Source of the DNA: Terriglobales bacterium | GTDB taxonomy: Bacteria > Acidobacteriota > Terriglobia > Terriglobales > Acidobacteriaceae | Reading direction: 5' to 3' | Length of the DNA stretch: 64,000 bases | Assembly (NCBI GenBank): GCA_035561515.1 | Contig: DATMXP010000039.1 | Coordinates: 124,001 to 188,000 of the forward strand | Shown: one piece after another, positions 42,201 through 52,358 of the stretch | How the letters are laid out: each line of letters starts with the position of its first letter | Position numbering within the stretch: the first letter of the stretch is position 1 | The notes under the pieces: generated by a model | Database searches by the model: none | Told to the model about the DNA's origin: nothing | What the model saw: only the letters and a program-made list of their open reading frames with translations | Made by a program: the position numbers and the translations under genes

Positions 42201-43891
42201 CGAGCCCCTTTGGCTTGTCCCGCGAGAAAGACTCCGAACAATCCGCGATCGGGAATCGTTCCACCGTTTACGACTGCAATGCGTTTCGCACCTTCACGCG
42301 GCGTGAGCTTGTTTGAGACACGATCCCAGGTAATCCGCGGGCGCAGTTCGGCGAACTCGTCCGACGGATACCTTCCGGCGAGCATGTCGAGCACGCCTTC
42401 AAATACCGACCGCGTAAGCGCCGCGAATGGAGCAGCACAGCGGATTCGCGAGAAGAGGTCCTCAACGGACCATTCGTCCATCGAGACCATCGCAACGATC
42501 TGCTGGGCAAGAACGTCGAGCGGGTTTCGAGGATAGTGAACGGCCTCGACTTCACCGTTGTACATGGCAGAAGTTACGGCAGCGCTGGCCAGAAGATCGG
42601 CCCGATACTTCGGAAATATCACGCCGTTGCTGACTGCTCCAACGTGGTGACTCGCGCGTCCGATGCGCTGCATGCCGCTTGCGACTGAAGGTGGAGCTTC
42701 GATCTGGATCACCAGATCAACCGCGCCCATATCGATGCCGAGTTCCAGCGATGAAGTCGCAACCAGTCCTTTGATCGTTCCGAGCTTCAGGCGATCTTCG
42801 ATGTCTTTCCGCTGTGGAAGCGCGACGCTGCCGTGATGGGCGCGAACCAGCACTTCGCCGGCGAGTTCGTTGATAGCGCCGGAAATGCGTTCGGCAAGCC
42901 GACGACTGTTGACGAAGATCAACGTTGAAGTGTGCGCCTTAACCAACTCCAGTAGCTTCGGATGAATCGCACTCCAGATCGACGGACGAACAGGCCCCTG
43001 CGAGGCCGGACCGCTCGGCAGTGGCTCGATCTCGTCCACGCGCGCCATGTCTTCGATGGGAACTTCGATGCGTAGCTCGAGGCGCTTCTTTTCGCCGGCA
43101 TCAACGATGGTGACCGGACGAAAAGCCACTTCGGCACCAACCGATTCGAACTCAGCCAGAGCCTCTTCCGGAGTTTCGCTTTTCAGACTTGAGGACACCT
43201 GCGTCCATGTGGATGATCTTGGCTCAGCTCCCCCGAGGAAATGCGCAACTTCCTCCAGCGGGCGCTGCGTCGCTGAAAGGCCGATGCGCTGAAGCGTCCT
43301 TCCGCAGAGATGCTCCAGCCGTTCCAGCGACAGTGCCAGATGCGACCCGCGCTTGGTCGGAACCATCGCGTGGATTTCGTCAACGATGATCGTCTCTACG
43401 GAAGTCAGGACATTGCGTGCATTCGACGTCAGCAAAAGGTAGAGCGATTCCGGCGTTGTGATCAGGATGTCCGTAGGATGGCGTGTGAATCTGGCGCGTT
43501 CCGCCGTCGGAGTGTCGCCCGTCCGAATCGCGATTGTCGGCTCGTGGAACTCTGCTCCGAGCTTTCGTGCGGACTGGGCGATTCCGACCAGCGGTGCGCG
43601 GAGGTTGCGCTCCACGTCCACGGCAAGCGCCTTAATCGGTGACAGGTAGAGAATCCGACAGCGCTTTTCCGGTTCAGGGATGGGCGAGAACATCAGGCGG
43701 TTGATCGCCCAGAGAAACGCGGCGAGTGTCTTTCCGGTCCCTGTCGGGGCGAGAATCAGCGTGGAATCACCCTTGGCAATGGCTGGCCAACCCGCGACCT
43801 GCGGCTTGGTCGGCGCAGTGAAAACTGCGTTGAACCAATCCTGAACGGCGGGGTGAAACGCTTCGAGCGGCCCTGAAGTCCGTTTGGCCAT
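39242..43891 (-). CDS. lhr: Lhr-family large ATP-dependent helicase
   Basis: A 1549-residue superfamily-2 helicase. Motif I is APTGTGKT (48-55), motif II DEIH near residue 170, motif III SAT in GLSATQR, and motifs V/VI lie near residues 380-420 (ATSSLELGIDMG, QRIGRASH). A winged-helix and Lhr-core beta-barrel follow, then an extended C-terminal half with DUF-type winged-helix domains similar to the long bacterial Lhr of E. coli and mycobacteria. It is a 3'-5' DNA:RNA-unwinding repair helicase. Coupled with nei, it supports a DNA repair operon. Confidence 0.94.
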   Translation of the reverse strand: MAKRTSGPLEAFHPAVQDWFNAVFTAPTKPQVAGWPAIAKGDSTLILAPTGTGKTLAAFLWAINRLMFSPIPEPEKRCRILYLSPIKALAVDVERNLRAPLVGIAQSARKLGAEFHEPTIAIRTGDTPTAERARFTRHPTDILITTPESLYLLLTSNARNVLTSVETIIVDEIHAMVPTKRGSHLALSLERLEHLCGRTLQRIGLSATQRPLEEVAHFLGGAEPRSSTWTQVSSSLKSETPEEALAEFESVGAEVAFRPVTIVDAGEKKRLELRIEVPIEDMARVDEIEPLPSGPASQGPVRPSIWSAIHPKLLELVKAHTSTLIFVNSRRLAERISGAINELAGEVLVRAHHGSVALPQRKDIEDRLKLGTIKGLVATSSLELGIDMGAVDLVIQIEAPPSVASGMQRIGRASHHVGAVSNGVIFPKYRADLLASAAVTSAMYNGEVEAVHYPRNPLDVLAQQIVAMVSMDEWSVEDLFSRIRCAAPFAALTRSVFEGVLDMLAGRYPSDEFAELRPRITWDRVSNKLTPREGAKRIAVVNGGTIPDRGLFGVFLAGQAKGARVGELDEEMVFESRTGDTIILGASTWRIEEISHDRVVVSPAPGEPGKMPFWHGDSAGRPAEFGATIGKMTRQLLAMPRATAYTKLLEEHSLDQFAAENLLRYLDDQVAATQRVPNDEDIIIERCRDELGDWRICVLTPFGSRVHAPWCMAAMARLRDERGLEAESMWSDDGFVIRLPETDEPVDSEYLLPTVAEFRDLVLRQLGSTSLFAARFREAAGRALLLPKRKPGSRAPLWQQRKRASDLLAVASRYSTFPILLETYRECVRETFDLPAATSVLRKIHSGQIRVTTVTSEKPSPFASSLLFSYIANYIYDGDAPLAERRAQALAIDQSQLQELLGDTDLRELLDASALDEVEAQLQALEPDYQAKHADAVHDLLLRLGDLSPEEIAARSVSPEVAESVNQLHATRRVINVLIAGERRFIAVEDASRYRDALGIPLPPGLAEIWLRSSADPLLELVRRYARTHGPFTTNDAAQRFGIDPRVVEPILRALHGQGRLLEGEFRPTGSHREWCDPEVLRLVRRRTLARLRKEVEPVEQRVFSRLVTRWQGVLKPRRGLDALLDAIELLQGAAIPVSELEREILPSRVHGYQPSDLDTLVAAGEVVWVGVERVGERDGRVALYLAQNLPLLLPPTSPDKSQLSERAQKILEVLESEGALFFPALHVASGGGFPNDTMDAVWELVWSGWITNDTMHAIRGFLRPADDRRSRATAADGRPGSPEFLRRFRSRTQAGTPSQGRWSLISARRSTSVNATEWSANIAQQLLTRYGIVMRETAVAENIPGGYATVYPALRTMEESGWIRRGMFIAAMGAAQFAQTAAIDMLRSLRTIPETPEAVHLAASDPANVYGSFLPWPKLSEDESHGMARASGASVVLIDGILAAFLRRRNPSIRVFLPEDEPDRSQYARALARQLAEVAVRRQSRKQGLLIGEINNAPAREHFLARFLEESGFVDTALGFQMRRTNIIEKLKDDAAEDEEDADSVETA

Positions 43892-43939
43892 CGTGGAAAG
43901 TCTAAAGAGATTTGGATGCGGAGGGAACGAAGAAAAAGC

Positions 43940-43969
43940 AAAAGAAAAGAGGGACGGCGGAACCGTCCC
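43940..43969 (-). terminator. Rho-independent terminator of the PFOR operon
   Basis: On the minus strand GGGACGG-TTCCG-CCGTCCC is followed by TCTTTTCTTTT, 24 bases after the stop at 43993. Confidence 0.88.
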
Positions 43970-43992
43970 CCTTGGGGTGACACAGACAATGT

Positions 43993-44997
43993 TTAGCGCA
44001 TCGTCAGAGCGTAGCTGCTCAGCACCTTTACGTAATTGGCGCGTTCGTACGTGGAAGGATGCGGAACCGACTTCTGGCTCATGCTGCCCTGCATCTGCTC
44101 GATCGACTCATACTCGTGCGTCTCAAGCCACTCCCTGGTTTCGCTGATCACGAAGCGCAGGTAGTCGATGCCGTTCTGCAGCAGGGCAGAGGTGGTCATC
44201 GCAACGCGCGCGCCGGCCATCATGGACTTGATTACGTCTTCAGCGGTGTGAACGCCGCCGGTGATCGCCATGTCAGCCTTGATCTTGCCGAACAGGATGG
44301 CCACCCAGTGCAAGCGGAGCCGCAGTTCGTTCGAGCGGCTCAGTTGCAGGCTGGGAACCACTTCCAGTTCGCTGAGATCGTAGTCAGGCTGATAGAAACG
44401 GTTGAACATGACGAGTGCATCCGCTCCCGCCTGATCGAGTTTCAGAGCCATATTGGCCATGGCACTGAAGAACGGCGAGACCTTCACGGCGATCGGGATG
44501 CCGACCGTCTTCTTCACTTCACGGACGAGGTCGCAATACTGTCTTTCCACGACTTCAGCCGTGAGCGTGGGATCGGTGGGCAGGTAATAGATATTCAGTT
44601 CCAGCGCATCCGCACCGGCGTCCTGGATCAGCCTGGCATAGCGAGTCCAGCCACCAGTGGAGACACCGTTCAAGCTACCGATAACGGGCACTTGAACGGC
44701 AGCTTTGGCCTTCATGATGCTTTCAAGATACGCATCGGGTCCGATGTTGTAGTTATGCAGGTCGGGATACATTCCGAGCGCTTCGGCTCCGACTTCTTCC
44801 GCCGTGGATAGGTGGCGGTCGAGTTCTTCACTCTCGATGTTCAACTGTTCCTCGAAGAGCGAGTGCATCACGATGGCGGATGCTCCCGCATCTTCAAGGC
44901 GGCGAATATTGTCGAGGTCCTTGGTGAGCGGCGACGACGAAGCCACCACCGGGTTCTTCAATTTCAGGCCAAGATACTTGGTGGAAAGATCAATCAT
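43993..44997 (-). CDS. dihydroorotate dehydrogenase-like flavoprotein
   Basis: A 334-residue FMN-binding TIM-barrel protein of the DHOD/PreA-like group. It shows [20 protein letters not shown], where DHODs have a substrate-binding start, then [23 protein letters not shown] (lysine contacting FMN), [11 protein letters not shown], and [18 protein letters not shown] with phosphate-binding glycines. The usual catalytic region of true PyrD is not obvious. The start overlaps the nifJ stop by four bases, so it is made with PFOR. A role as a redox partner or metabolite dehydrogenase is inference. Confidence 0.88.
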   Translation of the reverse strand: MIDLSTKYLGLKLKNPVVASSSPLTKDLDNIRRLEDAGASAIVMHSLFEEQLNIESEELDRHLSTAEEVGAEALGMYPDLHNYNIGPDAYLESIMKAKAAVQVPVIGSLNGVSTGGWTRYARLIQDAGADALELNIYYLPTDPTLTAEVVERQYCDLVREVKKTVGIPIAVKVSPFFSAMANMALKLDQAGADALVMFNRFYQPDYDLSELEVVPSLQLSRSNELRLRLHWVAILFGKIKADMAITGGVHTAEDVIKSMMAGARVAMTTSALLQNGIDYLRFVISETREWLETHEYESIEQMQGSMSQKSVPHPSTYERANYVKVLSSYALTMR

Positions 44998-47900
44998 TGT
45001 CCCGCTCCTTTCACGGCTGCTGCGGATTCTGCCTTGTCAGTTTCTTTCGTCGAGGGCGTGTCTCCGTTCGTTGGATTGCTGGCAAGTTTTTCGTACTGCT
45101 TCCAGCGATCATTCACGTCCTGCTGCGCTTCTTTCAGCAGTTCCTGTGCGACTTCCGGATTGCTGTGCTTAAGCATCGAGTACCGCGTCTCGTTGTAGAT
45201 GTACTTCTCCAACGGGATCGTCGGCGCCTTCGAGTCGAGGACGAACGGGTTTTTGCCCTGTGCTGCAAGCGCCGGGTTGTAACGGAACATCGGCCAGTGA
45301 CCGGACTGAACGGCCAGCTTCTGCTGGTCGAGTCCGTGGACCAGGTCGTATCCATGCGCAATGCAGTGGCTGTACGCGATGATCAGCGACGGCCCATCGA
45401 ACGCTTCAGCTTCCTGGAACGCTTTCAGTGTCTGCATGTCGCTGGAGCCGAACGCGACTCGTGCGACGTAACAGTTGTAAGCAGTGGCGATGAGGGCGAG
45501 GTCCTTCTTCGGACGCGGCTTGCCGCCGGCTGCAAACTTGGCGACTGCACCACGCGGAGTGGACTTCGACATCTGACCACCGGTGTTCGAGTAGACCTCG
45601 GTGTCCAGCACGAGGATGTTCACGTTCCGGCCGGAGGCGAGCACGTGATCGAGTCCGCCGTAACCGATGTCATACGCCCAGCCGTCGCCACCGACGATCC
45701 AGACCGACTTCTTCACCAGCACGTCGACCAGCGAGAGAAGCGCCTTGGCATCTTCGGTATTGATACTGACGAGTTTCGACCTCAGTTCGGCAACGCGAGC
45801 GCGCTGTTCCTGGATGCCCTTCTCATCCGACTGATCTGCTTTCAGAAGCGCATCCGCCAGATTACCGCCGATCTGGGACGCGAGTTTTGCGACCAGCTCT
45901 CGCGCGTATTCGGTTTGCTTGTCGATGGACAGGCGAATACCCAGTCCGAATTCGGCGTTGTCTTCGAACAACGAATTCGACCATGCGATGCCGCGACCGT
46001 CATTATTCGAGGTGTAAGGCGTCGTCGGCAGGTTGCCGCCGTAGATCGAGGAGCAGCCGGTCGCGTTGGCGACCACAGCGCGATCACCGAACAACTGCGT
46101 CATCAGCTTGATGTACGGGGTCTCGCCGCAACCGGAGCAGGCGCCGCTGAACTCGAACAGAGGCTCGAGCAACTGAACGTCTTTCACCTGACCCATGCTG
46201 AGAGCGGTGCGATCCATCTCCGGCAGCGAAAGGAAGAAGTCCCAATTTTTCGCCTCGCGCTCGCGGACCGGGATCTGCGGCACCATGTTGATGGCCTTGT
46301 GCTTTACTTCCGTCTTCGACTTCGCCGGGCAGGCTTCAATGCAGATGGCGCAACCGGTGCAATCTTCCGGAGCCACTTGCAGCGTGTACTTCATTTCCTT
46401 GAAGTTCTGCCAACGGGCCGGAGCGGACTTGAAACCTTCCGGCGCATTCTTCAGTTTGTCCGATTCATACAACTTGGCGCGGATCACAGCGTGCGGGCAG
46501 ACCAGAACGCATTTGCCGCACTGGATGCACAGAGCTTCGTCCCACTCAGGAACTTCAAGTGCGATGTTGCGCTTCTCCCACTGAGCCGTGCCGACCGGGA
46601 AAGTGCCGTCGATGGGCAGCTTGCTGACGGGTAGCAAGTCGCCGTCGCCTTTGATGATCGGGGCGATCACGTCCTGCACGAACGCCGGAGCCTGCGTCGG
46701 AACCGGAGGCTTCACATCGAACTTGCTGGTTGCGGCGGCGGGGACCTTTACTTCGAACAGGTTCGCCAGCGTGCTGTCGACGGCAGCGAAGTTCTTCTGG
46801 ACAACGGCTTCACCGCGCTTGCCGTAGGTCTTCTTGATCGACTTCTTGATGGCGTCGATCGCTTCCTGACGGGGAAGAACGCCGCTGATCGCGAAGAAGC
46901 AGGTCTGCATGATGGTGTTGATACGCCCACCCATGCCGGTGTTCTTCGCTACTTCGTAGCCATCGATCACGTAGAACTTCAGCTTTTTGTCGATGATCGT
47001 CTGCTGGACGGCGCGAGGCAGATGTTCCCAAACCTCGTTCGGCCCGAACGGGCTGTTCAGCAGGAAGGTAGCGCCAAGTTCCGCGCCTTTGAGGACGTCG
47101 ATCTTCTCCAGGAACGTGAACTGGTGGCAGGCCACGAAGTTTGCGCGAGTGATGAGGTAGCTGGAGTGGATTGGGCTGGGTCCGAAGCGAAGGTGCGACG
47201 TGGTCAGCGAGCCGGACTTCTTCGAGTCGTATACGAAGTAGCCTTGCGCGAAGTTGTCGGTGTCTTCGCCGATGATCTTGATGGAGTTCTTGTTGGCGCC
47301 CACAGTGCCGTCTGCACCAAGTCCGTAGAACATGGCGCGAACCGTCTTCGCATCTTCGGTAGAGAAGGCCATGTCGAAGTCGAGGCTGCTGTGCGTGACG
47401 TCGTCATGAATGCCGACGGTGAAGTGATTCTTCGGTTTGGACTTGGAAAGTTCGTCGAACACCGACTTCACCATGGCGGGCGTGAATTCCTTCGAGGACA
47501 GGCCGTAACGTCCGCCGATGACCTTCGGGAACACCGGGAACGGATTGGCTTCCGCAAGGGCGGTGATGATGTCCTGGTAAAGCGGTTCGCCGGTTGCGCC
47601 GGGTTCCTTCGTGCGATCCAGAACGGCGATGGCTTTGGTCGTCTTCGGCAGAGCGTTAATGAAGTGCTCAACCGAGAACGGACGATACAGGTGAACTTTC
47701 AGCAGGCCGATCTTCTCGCCCTTCTTCACCAGGTACTCGACCGCTTCCTGCGCCACTTCGGCGCCGGACCCCATGATCACGATCACGCGTTCTGCGTCGG
47801 CGGCGCCGACGTAATCAAACAGTTTGTACTGGCGGCCGGTGAGCTTCGCGAACTTGTCCATCGCGTTCTGCACGATCGTGGGAACGGCGAGGTAGTACGG

Positions 47901-48599
47901 GTTGACGGTCTCGCGCGCCTGGAAGTAAACGTCGGGGTTCTGGGCGGTTCCGCGAAGGACAGGACGATCCGGCGAGAGCGACCGCGCACGGTGTTGGCGC
48001 ACGAGTTCGTCGCTGATCATCGCGTTGAGGTCTTCGATCGTAAGTTGCTCCACTTTGGCAACTTCGTGCGACGTGCGGAACCCGTCAAAGAAGTGAACGA
48101 ACGGGATGCGCGATTCCAGCGATGCCGTCTGAGCAATCAGCGCGAAGTCCATCACTTCCTGAACCGAGTTGGAGGCCACCATGGCCCATCCGGTCTGGCG
48201 GACAGCCATAACGTCCTGGTGGTCGCCGAAGATGGACAGTGCCTGTGCGGCAACGGAGCGAGCAGCCACATGCATGACGGTCGGCGTGAGTTCGCCGGCA
48301 ATCTTGTACATGTTGGGGATCATCAGCAGCAGGCCCTGTGCGGAGGTAAACGTGGTGGCTAGCGAGCCGCCCTGCAGAGCGCCATGCAGTGCACCCGCGG
48401 CGCCCGCTTCGCTCTGCATCTCGATGACGAGGGGAATCGTTCCCCAGATGTTGGGTTTGCCCTCGGACGACCACTGGTCCGACCACTCTCCCATCGGAGA
48501 TGAGGGCGTAATGGGGTAGATCGCGATGACCTCATTGACCTTATGAGCGACATACGCGGCTGCCTCGTTACCATCAATCGTAACTTTTGCTCTAGACAT
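44994..48599 (-). CDS. nifJ: pyruvate:ferredoxin (flavodoxin) oxidoreductase
   Basis: A 1201-residue single-chain PFOR that converts pyruvate and CoA to acetyl-CoA, CO2 and reduced ferredoxin. The N-terminal TPP-pyrimidine domain holds [11 protein letters not shown]. Two internal [4Fe-4S] ferredoxin motifs are near residue 690 ([14 protein letters not shown]) and 745 ([15 protein letters not shown]). Ligands of a third cluster lie near CSGCGETPY and ATGCSSIY, and the TPP-diphosphate motif [15 protein letters not shown] is near 970. The length matches the family. It signals anaerobic or low-potential ferredoxin metabolism and co-occurs here with hydrogenase and NO reductase. Confidence 0.97.
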   Translation of the reverse strand: MSRAKVTIDGNEAAAYVAHKVNEVIAIYPITPSSPMGEWSDQWSSEGKPNIWGTIPLVIEMQSEAGAAGALHGALQGGSLATTFTSAQGLLLMIPNMYKIAGELTPTVMHVAARSVAAQALSIFGDHQDVMAVRQTGWAMVASNSVQEVMDFALIAQTASLESRIPFVHFFDGFRTSHEVAKVEQLTIEDLNAMISDELVRQHRARSLSPDRPVLRGTAQNPDVYFQARETVNPYYLAVPTIVQNAMDKFAKLTGRQYKLFDYVGAADAERVIVIMGSGAEVAQEAVEYLVKKGEKIGLLKVHLYRPFSVEHFINALPKTTKAIAVLDRTKEPGATGEPLYQDIITALAEANPFPVFPKVIGGRYGLSSKEFTPAMVKSVFDELSKSKPKNHFTVGIHDDVTHSSLDFDMAFSTEDAKTVRAMFYGLGADGTVGANKNSIKIIGEDTDNFAQGYFVYDSKKSGSLTTSHLRFGPSPIHSSYLITRANFVACHQFTFLEKIDVLKGAELGATFLLNSPFGPNEVWEHLPRAVQQTIIDKKLKFYVIDGYEVAKNTGMGGRINTIMQTCFFAISGVLPRQEAIDAIKKSIKKTYGKRGEAVVQKNFAAVDSTLANLFEVKVPAAATSKFDVKPPVPTQAPAFVQDVIAPIIKGDGDLLPVSKLPIDGTFPVGTAQWEKRNIALEVPEWDEALCIQCGKCVLVCPHAVIRAKLYESDKLKNAPEGFKSAPARWQNFKEMKYTLQVAPEDCTGCAICIEACPAKSKTEVKHKAINMVPQIPVREREAKNWDFFLSLPEMDRTALSMGQVKDVQLLEPLFEFSGACSGCGETPYIKLMTQLFGDRAVVANATGCSSIYGGNLPTTPYTSNNDGRGIAWSNSLFEDNAEFGLGIRLSIDKQTEYARELVAKLASQIGGNLADALLKADQSDEKGIQEQRARVAELRSKLVSINTEDAKALLSLVDVLVKKSVWIVGGDGWAYDIGYGGLDHVLASGRNVNILVLDTEVYSNTGGQMSKSTPRGAVAKFAAGGKPRPKKDLALIATAYNCYVARVAFGSSDMQTLKAFQEAEAFDGPSLIIAYSHCIAHGYDLVHGLDQQKLAVQSGHWPMFRYNPALAAQGKNPFVLDSKAPTIPLEKYIYNETRYSMLKHSNPEVAQELLKEAQQDVNDRWKQYEKLASNPTNGDTPSTKETDKAESAAAVKGAGQ

Positions 48600-48749
48600 T
48601 GCTGGTTATCTGTCCTTTATGAAGGCGTTCGTCACATTATTCGCCTGCGACGAACAAGGGTGCTGTGACGTATGAACATTGGCGTATGTAGAAGGATCAG
48701 GCGCTGGCAGCGGGTTTTCCGGACACATAAGTGCCTCGATACCTGAGAC

Positions 48750-49199
48750 TTATGGACCTTGGTTGGCGGTTACGGTAATCGTTGCCGTTGCGCTCTTTTG
48801 CAGGTTCTCATAGGTGGAAACCTGCGTTGCTGTGAATACGACATGGTATGTTCCCGGCGTGTTGGGAGCGTGGTAAACGCCGGTGCTGGGGAACTCTGAC
48901 ACGGAGGCAAATACGACATAGCCAAAGGTGCATTCAGGAAATGGTGGAGTCTGATCTGCGAGTTTTCCGCAAGCCGAAACAGGCGTATGTGAACTCGACT
49001 CCTGGATGCCCCATAGCACGATTGGCGAAGACGTGAACCCAGTCGCGTTTCCCTGTAGGGAAACCGTTGCACCGGCGCTGATGGTAGCTGTGCTTGGTGT
49101 GATCGTTACGGTGACTTGCCTTGAATCGGGCAGTCCGCTGCCGCCGCAGGAGAGAAGAAGTACCAGTGCAACAGAGGCCAATGCCTGCAATGAGCGCAT
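48750..49199 (-). CDS. lipoprotein with Ig-like region
   Basis: A 149-residue exported protein. The signal sequence ends in a lipobox (LLLSC, Cys at residue 18), so it is probably lipid-anchored. The mature part resembles a bacterial Ig-like (BIG) domain: VTITPSTATISAGATVSLQG and the terminal TATITVTAN. Two more Cys (in SACGK and PECTF) lie in the middle. Ig-like lipoproteins of this kind are common in Acidobacteria; function unknown. The 150 bases between it and nifJ hold nothing recognisable. Confidence 0.75.
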   Translation of the reverse strand: MRSLQALASVALVLLLSCGGSGLPDSRQVTVTITPSTATISAGATVSLQGNATGFTSSPIVLWGIQESSSHTPVSACGKLADQTPPFPECTFGYVVFASVSEFPSTGVYHAPNTPGTYHVVFTATQVSTYENLQKSATATITVTANQGP

Positions 49200-49373
49200 A
49201 AGCTTTCCCCTGAATCAGGAAGCCTAGTCCGGTAAGTAGAAGTTGTCAGTGATAACCGAAGAGAAGGTGCATTACCGGGGGTCCACCTTGAATGCGGGCG
49301 CGAACGTCGCATGGGGTGCGAAGGATTACCTGAAACTATTAGCTACGCGCAAACGGCAACTTGATATCCTTGC

Positions 49374-50405
49374 GTGAACATGGCCCGAACTCCCATGCGC
49401 GACGGCTGGCGTGTCCTGATGAGAGCCCCCGGCGTCATTCTCGCCGAGATCATCTGGCGTTGGACGTTCGGAGCCACGGCGTTTGTCCTACTGTTTGTCA
49501 GCTTTCGTGAATACTTCTCCAGCATTGAGATCAGCCAGACTGAGTATCAGTTGATGAAGTCGCTGGAGCCATTCACCTGGATTGCTATTTCAGTTCGAGT
49601 GATGCAGGCGGTGGTGTCGGGCATTGAGCGGATGGGCCCGATCCTCATTCCCGCGCTCGCGATTCTCTGGATTGCATTGGCATCGGTTGGACGCGTGGGC
49701 ACCGTGCGCCCGCTGCTGGACCAGGATGGAAAAACCAATTGGCGAGCAGTCATTCTGATCCATGCGTTCCGTGTTCTTTTGGCCGTCGCCAGTTTGTTGG
49801 CGTTTTTCGGTGCGGGGGCGATCATTTCTGAGACGTTTGACCCGGAGCAGGTCGGAGTCAATTTCGTTCTGATGACGCTCGTGCTCGTAGTGCTGACGGC
49901 GATAGGGTCAGTTGGGAATTGGTTCCTTTCGGCTGCCGCGCTGTTTTCGTCGAAGGACGGCGCGGGCCTGAAAGCCTCGTTCGCAAGTGCGAACGATTTG
50001 TATTACACGCGAGGCATCGCCGGAGTTGGAATCCTCTTCGCTTTGATGCGCACCGCGATGGTGATTGGGGTCAGCTTCGTTTCGTTATTCGCATTCGGCG
50101 CATTGGCCCAAGGATATCGCCGTGGCCCATTGCTACTCATTGTCCTCTTTACCCTTGGATATTTTGCTATTTCAGACGCACTCTACGTGTGGCGGTTGGC
50201 TGTCTATATCGGGTTGACGGAACCCGAACGGGAAGTACCTGCCGAGGCGGGAATGGGCTTCGTTCCGCCAGTGGTGCCGGGCGAATGGATCCCGGAACAG
50301 GAGCGCTCGGAGCCTCTCAGTTCGCCTCCTGCTCCTCCGGTTTCGCCGCCGGAAGTGGAAGGCCACGAGCCGATAGATGAAAGCCAAGCACCTCTGATAC
50401 ATTGA
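49374..50405 (+). CDS. hypothetical integral membrane protein, 343 aa
   Basis: A multi-pass membrane protein of unknown family. Hydrophobic segments are near residues 30-45, 85-105, 120-145, 155-180, 215-240 and 250-270, and a proline-rich soluble tail (SPPAPPVSPPE) follows. The GTG at 49374 is the longest start, and an ATG at 49380 is equally possible. It ends three bases before guaA on the same strand, so it probably shares its transcript, but it has no obvious link to purine synthesis. Confidence 0.75.
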   Translation: MNMARTPMRDGWRVLMRAPGVILAEIIWRWTFGATAFVLLFVSFREYFSSIEISQTEYQLMKSLEPFTWIAISVRVMQAVVSGIERMGPILIPALAILWIALASVGRVGTVRPLLDQDGKTNWRAVILIHAFRVLLAVASLLAFFGAGAIISETFDPEQVGVNFVLMTLVLVVLTAIGSVGNWFLSAAALFSSKDGAGLKASFASANDLYYTRGIAGVGILFALMRTAMVIGVSFVSLFAFGALAQGYRRGPLLLIVLFTLGYFAISDALYVWRLAVYIGLTEPEREVPAEAGMGFVPPVVPGEWIPEQERSEPLSSPPAPPVSPPEVEGHEPIDESQAPLIH

Positions 50406-50408
50406 ACT

Positions 50409-51959
50409 GTGGAAGCCATCCAATCCATCGTTGTCCTGGACTTCGGCTCGCAATACACGCAGCTCATTGCTCGCCGTATCCGCGAGTTGAACGTCTTTTC
50501 CGTTGTTCTCCCCTGTTACGCCAAGCTGGATGAGGTCCTAGCCTATAAGCCTGTCGGCATCATCCTGTCGGGTGGTCCGTCGTCGGTGTACGACAAGGAC
50601 GCACCGCCGATGGATGATCGCGTCCTATCGCTGGCGAAACCTGTCCTGGGCGTCTGCTATGGCATGCAGTTAATGACGTTCAAGCTGGGCGGAAAGGTGC
50701 GTCCGGCGTCCAAGCGTGAGTATGGGCACGCCGAGGTGCATGTCGCGGGTGAATCGCGGCTGTTCAAGGGATTGCCTCCGGATTTGCAGGTCTGGATGTC
50801 GCACGGCGATGAGGCGGAACAACTTCCGCCCGGCTTTCATGAGGTGGCGCGCACTTCCAATGCCCTGGCCGCGATCGAGAATCCGGAGAAGCAGATGTGG
50901 GCCGTGCAGTTTCATCCGGAAGTCCATCACACGCCGATGGGGAAGGAGTTGCTACGGAACTTCGTCTTCGATATTTGCGGGGCTTTGCCGAATTGGACTC
51001 CGGCGCAGTTCATCCTTGAGACAGTCGAGAACGTCCGCAAGCAAGTCGGCGATGGCCGGGCGATCTGTGCCTTGTCGGGCGGGGTGGATTCTTCGGTCGC
51101 CGCGGTGCTGGTCCATAAGGCCATTGGCGACCGGTTGACCTGCGTGTTCGTCAACAACGGTGTACTGCGCAAGGACGAATTCCAGAAGGTTCAGACGAAC
51201 CTCCGTGACAAGCTCGGATTGCACCTGATTGCGGCAGACGCTTCGGAAAGATTTCTGTCGAAGCTGGCGGGCGTCAGCGATCCGGAAAAGAAACGAAAGA
51301 TCATTGGCAACGAGTTCATTAACGTCTTCGACGAAGAAGCGCACCGTATCGAACGGGAGCAAGGCCACGTCCAATGGCTGGTACAGGGAACGCTTTACCC
51401 CGACGTGATCGAATCCGTCAGCGTCCGTGGCCCGTCGCAGACCATCAAGTCGCACCATAACGTCGGTGGGCTTCCGGAAAAGATGAAGTTGAAGCTCATC
51501 GAACCCCTCAAGGACCTGTTTAAAGATGAAGTCCGGCGCATCGGCCGCGACCTTGGCATGCCCGAAGACATCCTGCAACGGCAGCCTTTTCCCGGACCCG
51601 GACTCGCGGTTCGCATCCTGGGCGAAGTCACGCCGGAGCGCGTGGAGCTGCTCCAACAGGCAGATGACATTGTCGTAACCGAGATCAAGAACGCGGGTTT
51701 ATACAACCGGATCTGGCAATCGTTCGCCGTGCTGCTGCCGGTGATGTCAGTAGGCGTCATGGGCGACCAGCGCACGTACGCGTACACGTGCGCCATACGT
51801 GCCGTGCACTCCGAAGACGGCATGACCGCCGATTGGGTGCCACTGCCGCATGAGGTCCTGAAGACCATTTCCAGCCGGATTGTCAACGAGATCCGTGGTA
51901 TTAACCGTGTCGTGTACGACATCACCTCGAAGCCGCCAGGCACCATCGAGTGGGAGTAG
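50409..51959 (+). CDS. guaA: GMP synthase (glutamine-hydrolysing)
   Basis: A 516-residue enzyme that aminates XMP to GMP. The N-terminal class I glutamine amidotransferase has [15 protein letters not shown], the nucleophile in GVCYGMQL and the catalytic HPE (FHPEVHHTP). The ATP-pyrophosphatase P-loop is [12 protein letters not shown], and the C-terminal dimerisation domain ends in the expected PPGTIEWE. The start codon is GTG. It closely follows a membrane protein gene and precedes a small acetyltransferase gene. Confidence 0.98.
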   Translation: MEAIQSIVVLDFGSQYTQLIARRIRELNVFSVVLPCYAKLDEVLAYKPVGIILSGGPSSVYDKDAPPMDDRVLSLAKPVLGVCYGMQLMTFKLGGKVRPASKREYGHAEVHVAGESRLFKGLPPDLQVWMSHGDEAEQLPPGFHEVARTSNALAAIENPEKQMWAVQFHPEVHHTPMGKELLRNFVFDICGALPNWTPAQFILETVENVRKQVGDGRAICALSGGVDSSVAAVLVHKAIGDRLTCVFVNNGVLRKDEFQKVQTNLRDKLGLHLIAADASERFLSKLAGVSDPEKKRKIIGNEFINVFDEEAHRIEREQGHVQWLVQGTLYPDVIESVSVRGPSQTIKSHHNVGGLPEKMKLKLIEPLKDLFKDEVRRIGRDLGMPEDILQRQPFPGPGLAVRILGEVTPERVELLQQADDIVVTEIKNAGLYNRIWQSFAVLLPVMSVGVMGDQRTYAYTCAIRAVHSEDGMTADWVPLPHEVLKTISSRIVNEIRGINRVVYDITSKPPGTIEWE

Positions 51960-52016
51960 CGAATTGGCGTTTCTGGCCCCGGCTGCGGCTGGAGCTTTTT
52001 GCATCCCAATATTCAT

Positions 52017-52358
52017 ATGGGGACAGTTACAGTCAGACACAATCCGCAACAGAGCAGGTTTGAGACGGACGTCAACGGCGAGCTGGCTACACTCGACTAC
52101 GAACAGCGTGGGAACAGCATCGCGCTGACGCATACCAAAGTTCCAAGGAAAGCGTGGAACATGGGAATCGGGTCGGCGCTGGCCAGGGCCGCGTTGGAGT
52201 ATGCTCAGGGTGCAGCAACGCCGGTTATACCGGAATGCGAATTCGTCGTGACATTTTTGAAGCGGAATCCAAAGTACCTGAATATCGTCGATTCTGAGCA
52301 CCGCAGGGCCATTGAGGCTCATCAGAGGAAACAAACAGAAGGAGGAATGGCTGCATGA
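52017..52358 (+). CDS. GNAT-like small acetyltransferase (YjdJ/COG2388-like)
   Basis: A 113-residue protein of the YjdJ-like N-acetyltransferase family. It follows the short-GNAT pattern: NGELATLDYEQRGNSIALTH, then THTKVPRKAWNMGIGSALAR with the acetyl-CoA phosphate loop (here NMGIGSAL instead of the usual GQGIG), and VIPECEFVVTFLKRNPKY, which has the conserved CxF...NPKY end. I chose the ATG at 52017 over a TTG at 51999. Its stop overlaps the BON gene start (ATGA). Confidence 0.85.
   Translation: MGTVTVRHNPQQSRFETDVNGELATLDYEQRGNSIALTHTKVPRKAWNMGIGSALARAALEYAQGAATPVIPECEFVVTFLKRNPKYLNIVDSEHRRAIEAHQRKQTEGGMAA

Noticed and set aside
44997-46634. 545-codon plus-strand frame
   Set aside because: Antisense shadow of nifJ, which has all PFOR motifs.
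47022-48362. 446-codon plus-strand frame
   Set aside because: Also an antisense shadow of nifJ with no recognisable domain.
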